A stretch of DNA of 37,154 nucleotides from Acidobacteriota bacterium (GCA_004299485.1 SCQP01000016.1:277842-314995); one strand, 5' to 3'. Counted from the stretch's first letter, positions 14,463 to 24,379 are shown. Notes: generated by a model not told the origin, from the sequence alone. Numbers and translations are program-made.

Positions 14463-15768
14463 CCACGCGCCGGCCGGCCGCCCCCGGCGGCGGCAACTCG
14501 AGTTGATACAGCAGGGCGAAGGTGGCGATCCAGTGTGTCTCCAGATAGCCGGCCCTGTCGAGGTCCTTGAAGCCGGCGTTGGCGTGGATCGCCGCCAGGC
14601 GTTCCAGCACCGGAATGCGGGCATCGCCGTGGGGCAGGGCGCCGGCAATGGCGGTCATGGCCGCGGCGCGCGAAAACGCCAGGCCGAGAAGATGCGACTG
14701 GCCCGCCATCTGCGAGGGCAGCATCTTGCTGGCGTCGAACGGCGTCACCAGCGTCCGGAAGGCGGTCGAATACATACGCGGCATGAAGGCGTTGTACCAG
14801 GCGACAAACTGCGCCTGCGGCAACAGCCGTGCCATCAGCGCGCCTTCGGCGAGGCAAGGCGACAGGAATGAAACCCCGGCAGGCTCGTACGCCGTCGGGC
14901 AATCCTGATCGTGCGCGTAGAAGCGCTGCGCCGTCGCCACAATCACCGTGTGCAGCGCCGTATCATGCGCCGCCGCGGTATAGGGCAGCATCAGATCCAT
15001 GTCGAAGGCGGTGTTCGGATGGACGCCGATGCGATCCGGCGTGGGCAGATGCTTGCAATAGTCAGCCAGGTTCTGGGAGACAAATGCCGCCAGCGGCGCC
15101 ATATTGGCAGCCCACTTTTTTGCTTCCGGGTCGTTCCAGTCGAGCAGCGAGCCATAAAGCTTCAGGATCCACGCCTGTCCGTAGGGCCGGTCGAACGACT
15201 TGTGTTGCTGCAGGTATGCCAGCTCGCCCGCCAGATTGCTCTTGCCCAGATGTTGGTTCAGCGTCCCGCGAATCAACGAATCCAGCGGCAGCTTGGGAAA
15301 CCGCTGCAGCAGGGTCACCAACGTCCAGGTGGAGTTGATCGCCGAGTGCCAGTCAAAGCAGCCGTAAAACGCCCGCTGCTTCGCATAGCCGGGCAACAGC
15401 CGGCTAGCGCCCGCCGGTTGCCAGAGATACCCGCCGCGCGGCGCAGGCGCGGCCGCCGCCGGCTTGCCCTTCGCCTTGGCCGCGACGGGCTCAAACGCGG
15501 CATACGATGTCCCCGGACTAGCCTGAATGTGATCGAGACATGACAGCGGATACGCCGCCAGCGTCATGGCATCCATCTCGGTGAGCGGCGGCGCCTGCGC
15601 CGCCGGCAAGGTCTGCAAGAACGCCTCGACCGAATGCACCTGCTCCACCGGCATCACCGGCGAAGTTTCGACCCTCGCCGGCGCAGGTGCCTTGGCGCTA
15701 CATCCGGCCAGGGCCAACGCGGCCACAAAACTGAGAACTGAGAACTGTAAGCTGTGAACTCTTCTCAT
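14443..15768 (-). CDS. DUF2891 family lipoprotein
   Basis: 441 residues from ATG 15768, which overlaps the MFS stop as ATGA; the same frame stays open far upstream across the MFS gene, but that is a shadow. An N-terminal lipoprotein signal (MRRVHSLQFSVLSF, then AALALAGC) predicts a lipidated Cys near residue 25. The body shows DUF2891 features: FYGCFDWHSAINSTWTLVTL, LIRGTLNQHLGKSNLAGELA, FDRPYGQAWILKLYGSLLDW and HPNTAFDMDL. The family has an alpha-helical toroid look, but its function is not established. It is last in the receptor-peptidase-transporter operon, so a role in handling the imported substrate is inferred. Confidence 0.82.
   Translation of the reverse strand: MRRVHSLQFSVLSFVAALALAGCSAKAPAPARVETSPVMPVEQVHSVEAFLQTLPAAQAPPLTEMDAMTLAAYPLSCLDHIQASPGTSYAAFEPVAAKAKGKPAAAAPAPRGGYLWQPAGASRLLPGYAKQRAFYGCFDWHSAINSTWTLVTLLQRFPKLPLDSLIRGTLNQHLGKSNLAGELAYLQQHKSFDRPYGQAWILKLYGSLLDWNDPEAKKWAANMAPLAAFVSQNLADYCKHLPTPDRIGVHPNTAFDMDLMLPYTAAAHDTALHTVIVATAQRFYAHDQDCPTAYEPAGVSFLSPCLAEGALMARLLPQAQFVAWYNAFMPRMYSTAFRTLVTPFDASKMLPSQMAGQSHLLGLAFSRAAAMTAIAGALPHGDARIPVLERLAAIHANAGFKDLDRAGYLETHWIATFALLYQLELPPPGAAGRRVASIHQQ
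15726..15760 (-). repeat. Five tandem heptamers in the lipoprotein signal sequence
   Basis: On the coding strand, starting eight bases after the A of the ATG: AGTTCAC, AGCTTAC, AGTTCTC, AGTTCTC, AGTTTTG. The consensus is AGTTCTC. Because seven is not a multiple of three, gaining or losing one unit would shift the lipoprotein frame. Confidence 0.7.
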
Positions 15769-17045
15769 TCCAACTCCCATCCCCGCGTTTCCGGCACAAA
15801 CAGGGCGGCCACTGCGGCGAGCGCGAACGCGATGCCGCACAACTCGAAGGCTCCCGCCAGGCCGTGCGTTTGGCCAAAGCCGCCGATCAGCAGCGGCGCG
15901 AACGCGCTCAGGCCGCGGGCGACGTTGTAGGAGGCGCCGAGTGCGGTGGCACGGATGGGCGTGGGGAACAGCTCGCTGCCCAAGATGCCGGAGCCAGTGA
16001 AAAAGCCCGTGCCGAAAAAGGCCACCAGCGAGGCGGCAATCAGAATCTCGGTGGGCTGCCGCGCGGCTGCAAACCAGGGCACCAATGCCGCCGCAATCGC
16101 CAGATAGATCACGATGGTGCGCTTGCGCCCCCACCGGTCGGCGAACACCCCAAACAGCAGATAGCCGGGCAGCATGCCGCATAGGTTCAGGATCAGCAGA
16201 AAAGCGGTGCTGCCGAGCAGGGCAAAACCGCGCCCGCCCCTGTCCAGCGGCAACATGAGATAGGCCGGCAGCCAGGTGAACATGCCCCACCAGGCAAACA
16301 TGCCGAAGGTGTTCATCGCCAGCAGCGCCACGAGGCGCGGCGTCGCCCGCCGCCATAGTTCCGGATGCGGTACTTTGGGTGGTTTGCCGCGCTGCTGCTG
16401 CCACAGCTCCGGCTCGGGCACGCCGTGCTGAATCCAAAGCGTCACCAGCGCCGGTATCACGCCCACAAAAAACACCCAGCGCCAGCTCGCATGGGCCAGC
16501 ACCAGTCCCGCGACCAGCGTGGCGAAGGCGTAGCCGATGGCCCAACTGCTCTGCACGATGCCGAGCGCGCGGCCGCGCCAGTGTGTCGGCCAGGTCTCGG
16601 CCACGAGCGCTGCGCCGGCGTTCCATTCCCCGCCCATGCCCAGGCCCAGAAAAAACCGGAACGTGGCCAGCATGGTAATGCTGGTCGAAAAACCGCTGGC
16701 GAAGGTGAACAGCGAGTAAATCAGGATGCTGACGCTCAGCATCCGCCGCCGCCCGAGACGGTCCGCCAGCAGGCCGATGATCAGGCTGCCAATGGCGCTG
16801 GCGATGAGGGTGAGAGTGTTCAGCAGCCCCGCGGTGGACTCGCTCATCCCGAAAGCGGTGATGAGGTGGGTCAACACCAGCGAGTACAGCATCACGTCGA
16901 AGGCGTCGAGCATCCAGCCCAGGCCGGACGCAACCAGCGTCTTGCGCTGGGCGGACGTCGTCGCCTTCCAGCGAAACGGCGGCGGTGCCGGGGCGGAGGC
17001 CGTCGGCGAGGTTGGCGGCGAACTGGCGGAATCGTTAATGGCCAT
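15765..17045 (-). CDS. MFS transporter
   Basis: 426 residues with twelve predicted membrane segments. Major-facilitator signatures appear after TM2 (GLLADRLGRRRML) and in the second half (GVFADRWGRKRTI). The acidic TM1 motif GLGWMLDAFDVMLYSLVL is typical of the aromatic-acid:H+ symporter / sugar-phosphate side of the superfamily. The N-terminal 25 residues are a Pro/Ser/Ala-rich cytoplasmic tail. It overlaps the carboxypeptidase gene by 11 bp and the lipoprotein gene by 4 bp. In this setting it probably imports the small products released by the secreted peptidase; the substrate itself is not readable. Confidence 0.9.
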   Translation of the reverse strand: MAINDSASSPPTSPTASAPAPPPFRWKATTSAQRKTLVASGLGWMLDAFDVMLYSLVLTHLITAFGMSESTAGLLNTLTLIASAIGSLIIGLLADRLGRRRMLSVSILIYSLFTFASGFSTSITMLATFRFFLGLGMGGEWNAGAALVAETWPTHWRGRALGIVQSSWAIGYAFATLVAGLVLAHASWRWVFFVGVIPALVTLWIQHGVPEPELWQQQRGKPPKVPHPELWRRATPRLVALLAMNTFGMFAWWGMFTWLPAYLMLPLDRGGRGFALLGSTAFLLILNLCGMLPGYLLFGVFADRWGRKRTIVIYLAIAAALVPWFAAARQPTEILIAASLVAFFGTGFFTGSGILGSELFPTPIRATALGASYNVARGLSAFAPLLIGGFGQTHGLAGAFELCGIAFALAAVAALFVPETRGWELE

Positions 17046-20000
17046 CGGGCATGGGCGCGACCTTGGGTTCGGAGCTGGGCAGGATGGGCCGCTTGCGGTT
17101 CCGCAGCCAGCTCACGCCATCTTTGCCCGGGTGCTCGCTGCGCTCGACGCGCAGCTTGCCCTGGGCAAGGTATTTCAGGTGCACCATATCATAGGCAAAG
17201 CCGGCTGAGGCCATAAGTTGCATGTAGGCGCCGTGCGCGGTTTCATCCGGTGCTTCGGTGTAGCCCTGATCCCAGGTCACTTTGTTATTGGCGCCCTGGC
17301 CGGCCATGCCTGGCCGGTGGCTGGTCGTTCCGGTTAGCGACATATAGATGCGGATGCCGTTCACAATCGGCTGCTGCATGTTGTCGGGCTGGAAGGCCTG
17401 ACCCCAGCGCTGATAGCGCGCGTCCATGCGGCTCTCCAGCGGCAGCAGGCCGGACACGTTGCGTTCGGCGTCCACAATGCGGTCGCGCAGCGCGAAGGCG
17501 ATGGCCTTGGAATAGTTGTCCGGGCTATCGGCGCGTTCATAGCCCAGGCTGGTGAACCAGCCGCGCGGCAGCCACCAGGTGCGGCCGTTGTTGGCGCCAT
17601 CGCGGCTTTGCACCCAGGCGCTATATTCGCTGAAGGGCTGCACCCACTCGTGCGAAGGGTAGCCGTGCGGATTCAGAAACGCATCCGGATTCCACTGCGT
17701 CAGCAGCAGCCGGCGAGTGCGCGATTCCGGATAGACCGGGTCGATCTCGCCTTGTCCCATCGACACATCGGCCGCCAGCGAGCCGTGATAGGCGAAGTGC
17801 AGCAGATTGTCGGGCATGATCTTGTCTTCGATCACGTCCATTTTGGCGCCGTCCGGGTTGTCAATCGGATGCAGCACCACATTTACCTGGCGCAGATCCT
17901 TGCGGTACGCCGGGTCGCTCACCAGCAGCTCCGCCAGCCGTTCGACGTGGCTGGTGCTCGAGGGCTCATCGGCGTGTTGCCGCGCCGAGTAGACAATCGA
18001 GGCCTTCCAGGTCGTCTCCTTGGGCCAGGAAATCAGCTTGGCGGGCGTGGGCAGCATGATGTCCGCGGCCCAGATCACCTGGCCTAAATAGCTGCGCCCC
18101 ATCGAGTAAACATTGACACCCGGATACTGCGCCAGACGCGCCAGATTCGCGGCGCTCTCCGCCGGCCCGATCGGCTCTTGCCACTGCACAAAGTATTTCT
18201 GCCCGGTGGGCGTGGCCATGGGCTGCACGTCCGCAATCTGCGGCCGCGCGTGCGCCGGCGGCGGCACGTTCCAGCTCACTAACATCCGTGCTTGCGGAGA
18301 TTTCGGCGGCTGCCCCAGCGCCCGCGGCAGTTCCAGCTCGACCTGCATGTGCCGTAGATCGGGCCAGGCCAGCTCGTCGGGATAAATGCCGGCGGCATGC
18401 ATCGCGTCCAGCCAGTGCAGCTCGCCACGCGCCTGATCCACGGTGAACATGCTGCTTTCCAGCCGCTCGCGGCCTTCCAGCTTCGCCCAGGCGGCCATGT
18501 CGTAATGCCGCTTGTCGACCGGCAGCAGCCAGGTCAGGTCTTCAATGCCCGGCACGTTGGCTTTCACCCGCGCGGCAATCAACCGCGGCTGAAACGCACC
18601 ACTCAGGGCCGGCAGATTGCGCAGTTCTTTATGCTGCTTGCCTTGCGCGTCCGTCCAGCTCAAGCTGACCAGCGGATTGGGCGCGGCTTTGGCGTAGAAG
18701 TTAATCTTGACCGTCCCGTCTTCACCGTCGCGCGAGGGATGCATCACCGGAATGATGCGCCCGACGTAGTCTTCCGGCCGCCCGTTTTCCAGATCGCCCA
18801 TCGTGTCGATGAACGTCTCAGTCGAATAGAACAGGTCCTCCTGCAGCGCCTCGAGCGACGAGATCCGCTCCCGGTCGATGCCGATGTTGTAGTTCGGCTC
18901 GGAGAGCTGGAAATCCATCTGCAGCGTATCGAACGGCGGCACGTACTCGGGCCGGAGATGGCCGTGCGCCTGCGCCAGGATGAAGCGGTAAATGCGCGGC
19001 AGCGTGACGGTCTGGTAGGTGTGCCAGAACTTTTCGATGTCGGTCTCGATGCGCTGATCGAGCAGTGTCTGCGCACCGTTGGTGAGCGTGACCCAGCCCG
19101 TATCCACCTGCACGTTTTCGTAGGTCGGCATGGCGCTGAAGTAGGGCTGCATTACCGTGTGCACGGAGAACGTTTTGCTCAGCAGCACGTTGCCGGCGGT
19201 GTCGTAGGCGGTGACCTTGTAGGTCGGGCTGGGCGCCGGATTCATGGGATCGCGGAAAGCGATCTGCAGCGGCGTTTCCACCGGCCGCGAGTCGTCAAAC
19301 TCCGCCAGATGAATGTCGGCGAGCGGCATCGGAATCTGCTTGGCCAGAATTTCGTCTACCGGATAGAGCTCCTGCATCCAGCGCGCGGGCGAGTACATGT
19401 CACGGATTCCGGTTTCGTCCACGTCCTTGGCGGCGTCAATATCCAGTTTGGCGATCTTGTGGCCCTGCTGCTGCAACTGCGCCAGCTCCGGCCCGACCAC
19501 GTCGTGCAGCCAGCTATAGCCCTGCTTATAGGCGTCGAGCACGGTAATGTGGAGCGCGGCGGGGTTGGCGCCCGCCTTCACCAGCATGTCGTGCAACTGC
19601 GCCGCCAGTTTCTCGCGTTCCTGCGGCCCTTCGCTCACCCGCGCTTCCAGGGTCACGGGCTCGCCCGGCTTCAGCTTCGCCGCGGCGGTGCGCACATCGT
19701 CGAGCAGCGTCGTTCCTTCCCAGGGAATATGGATGGTCTGCGAAAACGTCGGCTTCGCCTGCTGGAAGGGAAACTCCGGGTTGCTGTAATGAAAGTCCGG
19801 ATCGGCATCGCAGCAGCGCGTTCCCGCGCGCAGGCTCGCCGCTTCGACCGTCGCCGGGACATGCAGCTTGGCCTGCACCTCCTGCTGAATAAAGCCTGCC
19901 AGCTTCGGATCGACCAGATCGGCGTACAGTGACACCTGCACATGGCTCACCGGCTTGGTGCCGATGGCATCGAGCCACTGGTTCAGGAAGAATAATCCCG

Positions 20001-21408
20001 CCGATGCCTGACCCACGCCCGAGTGCAACGAGAAGAAGCGGTGCAGGGCGTAGCGCACGTTCTCCAGCGAGGCGTACTGCTTGCCCACCTGCCAGACGTT
20101 GGGAAAATGATCGGCCAGCAGACTCAGCGCCGCTGCCTGCCCGGCGGCATCGCCCTGGGCCATAACTGCGGCATTTTTGCCAAAGCTGTTGTCCACGACG
20201 CGTACTTCGCCCTCGCCGGGTGCAAGCGCCGGATCGGCTTGCGCCGCCGTGGGATCGTGTGCCTGGAGCTTCTTCGCAATCGCCTCGGCCATAGCGTTGC
20301 TACCCGCCACCACGGGCTGCGCGTCGATTTTCTTCAGGTTGGCGAGGCTCGCCGGCGAAGCGAGGGGCAGCGTGACGCCCAGCGACTCCAGCCCCATGCG
20401 CGCTGCCAGGTTCGCCAGCGCGACGCCCGCCGCGCCGGCCGGCACATACAGGTGCGCCTTGAGGACTGCCGGCACCGGCACCGGGCCGCTTTTGGCAAAC
20501 CATCCCTTGGCGGTATAAACCTTGGCCAGATCGAGGCCTTTCATGCCGTCGCCAGGAGCGTTGCCGCTGGCCGGCGACTCAGTCTCTGCCGCCGCCGGCG
20601 GCGCTGCTACCGGCTTGGCATGAAACGGCTTGGGGTTGACCGCCGTGATCGCCTTTCCTCCCAGCACGAACAGCTCATGCACCGGCGCCAGCTTGCCGCC
20701 CGCAAATGCCTTGGCCAGCCCGGCGGCGGTGATCGGCCCGCTCGCCACCAAATAGGCCTTATCGATGCCTGCCTGTCCGGCCAGATAGTCCAGCCCCACC
20801 AGCTTTACCTTCGCGCCCGGCGCCGCGGCGTTCACCGCCGCCGCAATGGCACTCAGGTCGGCAGCTTTCTTGCCGGTCGGCCACAGGAACGGCGCGTGGG
20901 CGGTAAACGCATCAGCCGCCGTGGTCATGCCCGCGGCATCGCCTACCACCAGCAGATCGTGATTGCCGGTTCCAGGCTGGAGCAGCGCCACGCGCCCATG
21001 CTTCGGTTCCAGCCGGAACGTCCAGCCGCGGAGGGCGGCTGCATCCGCGGCCGGCACGGCGCCGCGGCCGATATAGATGTGCGGCCCGCTTGCCGCTGCC
21101 GCTGTGCCTGCAACGACCACGAGCGATGGCGTCAACCCCATCGAGCCATGGGCCAGCCGCGCTGCAAAATTCGCCGCCGCGGCGTTTTGCGCTTCCGTCG
21201 GCTGCGCGGGCACGACGATGTGGCCCACGATGGCGTCCGCCAGGCCGTCGTGGTTCGTATCCTGCAGCAACCAGCCCGTCGCGAAGACGCGGCTGAGCGG
21301 TCCGGCTGCAGCCGCCGGAGACTGAGGGGCCACCGACGGCTTCGCCTGCGCCGCGCCTCCCACGCCCAGACACACCCCCAGCGAGACACACAGCAATAAA
21401 CGGCGCAT
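17035..21408 (-). CDS. Giant secreted M14-like zinc carboxypeptidase
   Basis: 1457 residues with a Sec signal peptide (MRRLLLCVSLGVCLGVGGAAQA). The C-terminal third carries M14 features: GRSYLGQVIWA before the site, the zinc motif H-A-D-E (His1145, Glu1148) and a third ligand His1180 in VLHPIDNPDG, then NPHGYPSHEW. A clear late catalytic Glu was not fixed by eye. The first 1000 or so residues, Ala/Pro-rich then beta-rich, are not recognised. An M14 domain is normally about 300 residues, so the N-terminal part may bind substrate or the cell surface. It follows the TonB receptor by 46 bp with AAGGAGGG ahead of its ATG. Confidence 0.82.
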   Translation of the reverse strand: MRRLLLCVSLGVCLGVGGAAQAKPSVAPQSPAAAAGPLSRVFATGWLLQDTNHDGLADAIVGHIVVPAQPTEAQNAAAANFAARLAHGSMGLTPSLVVVAGTAAAASGPHIYIGRGAVPAADAAALRGWTFRLEPKHGRVALLQPGTGNHDLLVVGDAAGMTTAADAFTAHAPFLWPTGKKAADLSAIAAAVNAAAPGAKVKLVGLDYLAGQAGIDKAYLVASGPITAAGLAKAFAGGKLAPVHELFVLGGKAITAVNPKPFHAKPVAAPPAAAETESPASGNAPGDGMKGLDLAKVYTAKGWFAKSGPVPVPAVLKAHLYVPAGAAGVALANLAARMGLESLGVTLPLASPASLANLKKIDAQPVVAGSNAMAEAIAKKLQAHDPTAAQADPALAPGEGEVRVVDNSFGKNAAVMAQGDAAGQAAALSLLADHFPNVWQVGKQYASLENVRYALHRFFSLHSGVGQASAGLFFLNQWLDAIGTKPVSHVQVSLYADLVDPKLAGFIQQEVQAKLHVPATVEAASLRAGTRCCDADPDFHYSNPEFPFQQAKPTFSQTIHIPWEGTTLLDDVRTAAAKLKPGEPVTLEARVSEGPQEREKLAAQLHDMLVKAGANPAALHITVLDAYKQGYSWLHDVVGPELAQLQQQGHKIAKLDIDAAKDVDETGIRDMYSPARWMQELYPVDEILAKQIPMPLADIHLAEFDDSRPVETPLQIAFRDPMNPAPSPTYKVTAYDTAGNVLLSKTFSVHTVMQPYFSAMPTYENVQVDTGWVTLTNGAQTLLDQRIETDIEKFWHTYQTVTLPRIYRFILAQAHGHLRPEYVPPFDTLQMDFQLSEPNYNIGIDRERISSLEALQEDLFYSTETFIDTMGDLENGRPEDYVGRIIPVMHPSRDGEDGTVKINFYAKAAPNPLVSLSWTDAQGKQHKELRNLPALSGAFQPRLIAARVKANVPGIEDLTWLLPVDKRHYDMAAWAKLEGRERLESSMFTVDQARGELHWLDAMHAAGIYPDELAWPDLRHMQVELELPRALGQPPKSPQARMLVSWNVPPPAHARPQIADVQPMATPTGQKYFVQWQEPIGPAESAANLARLAQYPGVNVYSMGRSYLGQVIWAADIMLPTPAKLISWPKETTWKASIVYSARQHADEPSSTSHVERLAELLVSDPAYRKDLRQVNVVLHPIDNPDGAKMDVIEDKIMPDNLLHFAYHGSLAADVSMGQGEIDPVYPESRTRRLLLTQWNPDAFLNPHGYPSHEWVQPFSEYSAWVQSRDGANNGRTWWLPRGWFTSLGYERADSPDNYSKAIAFALRDRIVDAERNVSGLLPLESRMDARYQRWGQAFQPDNMQQPIVNGIRIYMSLTGTTSHRPGMAGQGANNKVTWDQGYTEAPDETAHGAYMQLMASAGFAYDMVHLKYLAQGKLRVERSEHPGKDGVSWLRNRKRPILPSSEPKVAPMPDGH

Positions 21409-21454
21409 GGCGTTACCCTCCTTGGCCAGCCCGGAGCTGGCAGGCCTGACGTTA

Positions 21455-24379
21455 TCAGAACGAGAACTTGATGGCCAACTCCGCTTGTTGCAGCGGCCCG
21501 GCGTTGGTCGGCTGCCCCCAGGCCTTGGAGCGCAAATTGGTTGTCACCCCGGTGTAGTTGTAGGTGCCCAACACATTGAAGAGCTGGCCGATCACCTCGA
21601 GTTGCCGCGCTTCGCCCAGGCTGAACCCGCGCGAGGCCCGCAGGTCGAATTCGTTGACGCGCTCATTCGCGATGTCGGCTGAGGATACTGCGGGCAGCCC
21701 CAGCAAGGTGCGATAGGCGTTGACTGCCGTAAAATCGAGGTCGCGCCGCGCCTGGTTGCGGCTGGTGCCCACGACATACTGCGAGGTGCCGTCGGCGTTG
21801 CGCGTGGTCGAGGTCACGCTGAAGGGCGGCGAAGAACGCAGATTGTAGATCGCCCCCAGCGTGATGCCCCAGGGCGCCTGGTAGGAACTGCTGGCCACCA
21901 GCGCATTGCGGCGGTCAATCGAACACGGTCCCCAGTCGAGCGACCAGTTGTTGTAGTCGGTCACTGCCCCCTGCGCGCCACTGCCCATGCAACTGGAAAG
22001 CGTGTAGGAGAGGAGGAACTGATAGTTGCGGCTGAAGCGCTTATCCGCGCGCACATACAGCGCCTTGTACTTGGATTTGTAGATGGGATCGTGCTGCTGG
22101 ATCTGATTGAACTGCGACAGCGGACGCACGCCGTTCACCGGATAGTTCAAATCCACCACTTTGTAGTCGCGCAGCGTCAGTTCATACACCCCATCGACGT
22201 TCAGGGAGAAGTTGGGCGAAAGCTCGCGCGAAAAGCCCAGATTGTACTGCTCCGAATAGGGATTCTGGAAATTGGGCGCCAGCACGGTCAGCGTCGGCAG
22301 GATGGTGAGCGCCGGACCAGTGGCGTCGGGATAGCTGGGGCAGCTCGCCTGCCCGGGCTTGCTGCAGCTAATCAGGATTTCCTGCTGCGCGAAGTTGCGG
22401 TCTTCTCCGAAATTCTGCAGCGTCTGGATATTGCCGTAGTAAATGCCGTAGCCGGCGCGCAGCACATCCCGGCCGTTGCCATTCATATCCCAGCTCAGGC
22501 CCAGGCGCGGCCCGAAGTTGTTCTTGTCGCCGCGCTGGGACGGGTCACCCAGAAAGGGCACCGGCTGCGGATACGCGGCCGGGTTGATGTGCTCGTTGAA
22601 GGAGCCGAACTGGCGATCGTACACCAGCCCCAGGCTCAGGTTCAGGTTGCGGATGCCGGTGTATTGGTCGCTGAAAAAATAACTCGTGTCCGCGGTCGGC
22701 ACGGAGGTCGTCACCGGCGGCTGCAGCTGGAAAAAGGACGTTGGACCGTAGGCCGGCGTCGTGCCGCTGGCGGGATAGTACAGATTGGCGGCGCTGAAGC
22801 TGGCGTTATTGGGAGCGTTGCTGGGGTTGAGCGGCTGGCTGGGATCGGTGTTGAAGGAGAAATGGCCGAGATGATCGTAGCTGCCGTCATCGGCGAAGGG
22901 CACGTACTGGATATCGAAGCCGGCCTGGATGTTGTGCGCGCCGTGCAGAATGCTGAGCGTGTCCTTGTACTCGTAATGGTGCTCGATGCCCACTTCGCCA
23001 TAGTCGCTGCCCCAGGCAAAATCGGGGAAATTCAATTGCACATGGTAGGGGGCGAAGCGCGACGCCGGATACTGCCCCAGCGTCGTCCAGATGTTCTGGC
23101 CGCAGGCCTGGGGGCACTGGGTGGGCGCCAGCAGGTAGGCGGAGCGCGCGTACTGGAAGCGGAAATTGTTCACCACGTTGGAGCTGAGCTGCCAGGTGTG
23201 GCCGGCCACCAGCGACTTGCGCGGGATCAAGCCGTCGTAGCCGGAATTGGAGGCGCGGTCGCCGCCGCAGCCCTGGCAGGTAAGCAGGTTCCACTCCTGG
23301 CTATAACGCGCAAACATCATCTGGTTGGCATTGATCTGGTAGTCGAAGCGCAGATTCAGCAAGTCGTCGTGGCTGGGCCGCGGAAACACGCCCTCGAAGC
23401 CGCCAAAAATCGCCGGGTTGTTGCTGAAGACGGTGTAGGAACTGTGGGTGAGTGTGGATTCCCAACTGCCGAAAAAATGCAGCTTGTTCTTGACGATGGG
23501 CCCGCCCAGATCGCCGCCAAACTGATTGCGGTTGAGCGGCGCCTTGCCGGTATGCTGCGCCAGCTCGGCCGCCTGCTGGAAGCGGTTGTCCCGGTTCAGT
23601 CCCTGATTGCGCCAGTACTCGAAGACATCACCATGGAAGGCATTGGTGCCGCTCTTGGTGACCACGGCGACCGCCCCGCCGGTGGCCATGCCTCCGGTTC
23701 CGGCGGCGTACTGCGACGTGTACACCTTGAACTCCTGCACCGCGCCTTCGGGGATATTCTGGCGCGGCTCGCCCATCTCCGCCCAGTTGTTGTTCACCCC
23801 GTCCACGGTGAAGCTGTTGGAGTAGTAATGGCCGCCACCGCCGATCTGCACGTTGTTGTAAAAGGAGCGCGAAGCGTCCTGGGTCGTGCCCGGCATGAGC
23901 AGCGACAGATCCAGGTACTGCCGGTTGGCGATGGGCAGTTGCGTGATCTGCTTGGTGGTAATGACGCCGGCGACGTTGCTCTTGGTGACGTCAATGGGCG
24001 GCGGCGTGCCCGAGACCTCGACCGTGGTCTGCTGCGCCGCCAGCTTGAGCGCGTCGTGACGCACGATGTTGCTGCCGATCTGCAGCACGATGCCCGCCAC
24101 CTTGGTGGTGGTAAAACCCACATGGCTGAAGGTCAGGCTGTAGGGCCCGAGGGGCAGTGCCGGCAGCAGGAAGCGGCCGTCGACGCCGGTCTCCACCGCA
24201 CGCGTCGTGCCCGTGGCGGTGTTGGTGGCCACCACCTTCACGCCCGGGATCGCGGAGCCACTGGGATCACTCACCACGCCTTGAATCTGCCCGCTGGACT
24301 GGGCCTGAGCGGCCGGCAGGACCGCCAGGGCGAGCGCCAGCGCGAGCCCCAGGGTGCGCAAACGGAATAGCGTCTTCAT
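21455..24379 (-). CDS. TonB-dependent receptor, Oar-like, with carboxypeptidase-regulatory domain
   Basis: 974 residues. Signal peptide to about residue 26 (LALALALAVLPAAQAQ). Residues about 30-115 form a CarboxypepD_reg domain (GVVSDPSGSAIPGVKVVATN, GRFLLPALPLGPYSLTF). The plug follows (TTKQITQLPIANRQYLDLSL, FTVDGVNNNW, VVTKSGTNAFHGDVFEYWRN), then a 22-strand-type barrel with many aromatic beta strands ending in AELAIKFSF, the C-terminal Phe used by the BAM complex. It belongs to the Oar/SusC-like group frequent in Acidobacteriota, importing peptides or glycans through TonB energy. It heads a four-gene operon and is preceded by an AGGAG site and a strong promoter. Confidence 0.93.
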   Translation of the reverse strand: MKTLFRLRTLGLALALALAVLPAAQAQSSGQIQGVVSDPSGSAIPGVKVVATNTATGTTRAVETGVDGRFLLPALPLGPYSLTFSHVGFTTTKVAGIVLQIGSNIVRHDALKLAAQQTTVEVSGTPPPIDVTKSNVAGVITTKQITQLPIANRQYLDLSLLMPGTTQDASRSFYNNVQIGGGGHYYSNSFTVDGVNNNWAEMGEPRQNIPEGAVQEFKVYTSQYAAGTGGMATGGAVAVVTKSGTNAFHGDVFEYWRNQGLNRDNRFQQAAELAQHTGKAPLNRNQFGGDLGGPIVKNKLHFFGSWESTLTHSSYTVFSNNPAIFGGFEGVFPRPSHDDLLNLRFDYQINANQMMFARYSQEWNLLTCQGCGGDRASNSGYDGLIPRKSLVAGHTWQLSSNVVNNFRFQYARSAYLLAPTQCPQACGQNIWTTLGQYPASRFAPYHVQLNFPDFAWGSDYGEVGIEHHYEYKDTLSILHGAHNIQAGFDIQYVPFADDGSYDHLGHFSFNTDPSQPLNPSNAPNNASFSAANLYYPASGTTPAYGPTSFFQLQPPVTTSVPTADTSYFFSDQYTGIRNLNLSLGLVYDRQFGSFNEHINPAAYPQPVPFLGDPSQRGDKNNFGPRLGLSWDMNGNGRDVLRAGYGIYYGNIQTLQNFGEDRNFAQQEILISCSKPGQASCPSYPDATGPALTILPTLTVLAPNFQNPYSEQYNLGFSRELSPNFSLNVDGVYELTLRDYKVVDLNYPVNGVRPLSQFNQIQQHDPIYKSKYKALYVRADKRFSRNYQFLLSYTLSSCMGSGAQGAVTDYNNWSLDWGPCSIDRRNALVASSSYQAPWGITLGAIYNLRSSPPFSVTSTTRNADGTSQYVVGTSRNQARRDLDFTAVNAYRTLLGLPAVSSADIANERVNEFDLRASRGFSLGEARQLEVIGQLFNVLGTYNYTGVTTNLRSKAWGQPTNAGPLQQAELAIKFSF

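Noticed and set aside
15769-16626. Upstream in-frame extension of the DUF2891 gene across the MFS gene
   Set aside because: The extension lacks membrane or other coding character, whereas the MFS frame is clearly real; ATG 15768 starts a good lipoprotein signal and makes an ATGA overlap.
22091-24370. 759-codon plus-strand open frame opposite the TonB receptor
   Set aside because: No recognisable domain; its length follows from codon bias of the real gene on the other strand.
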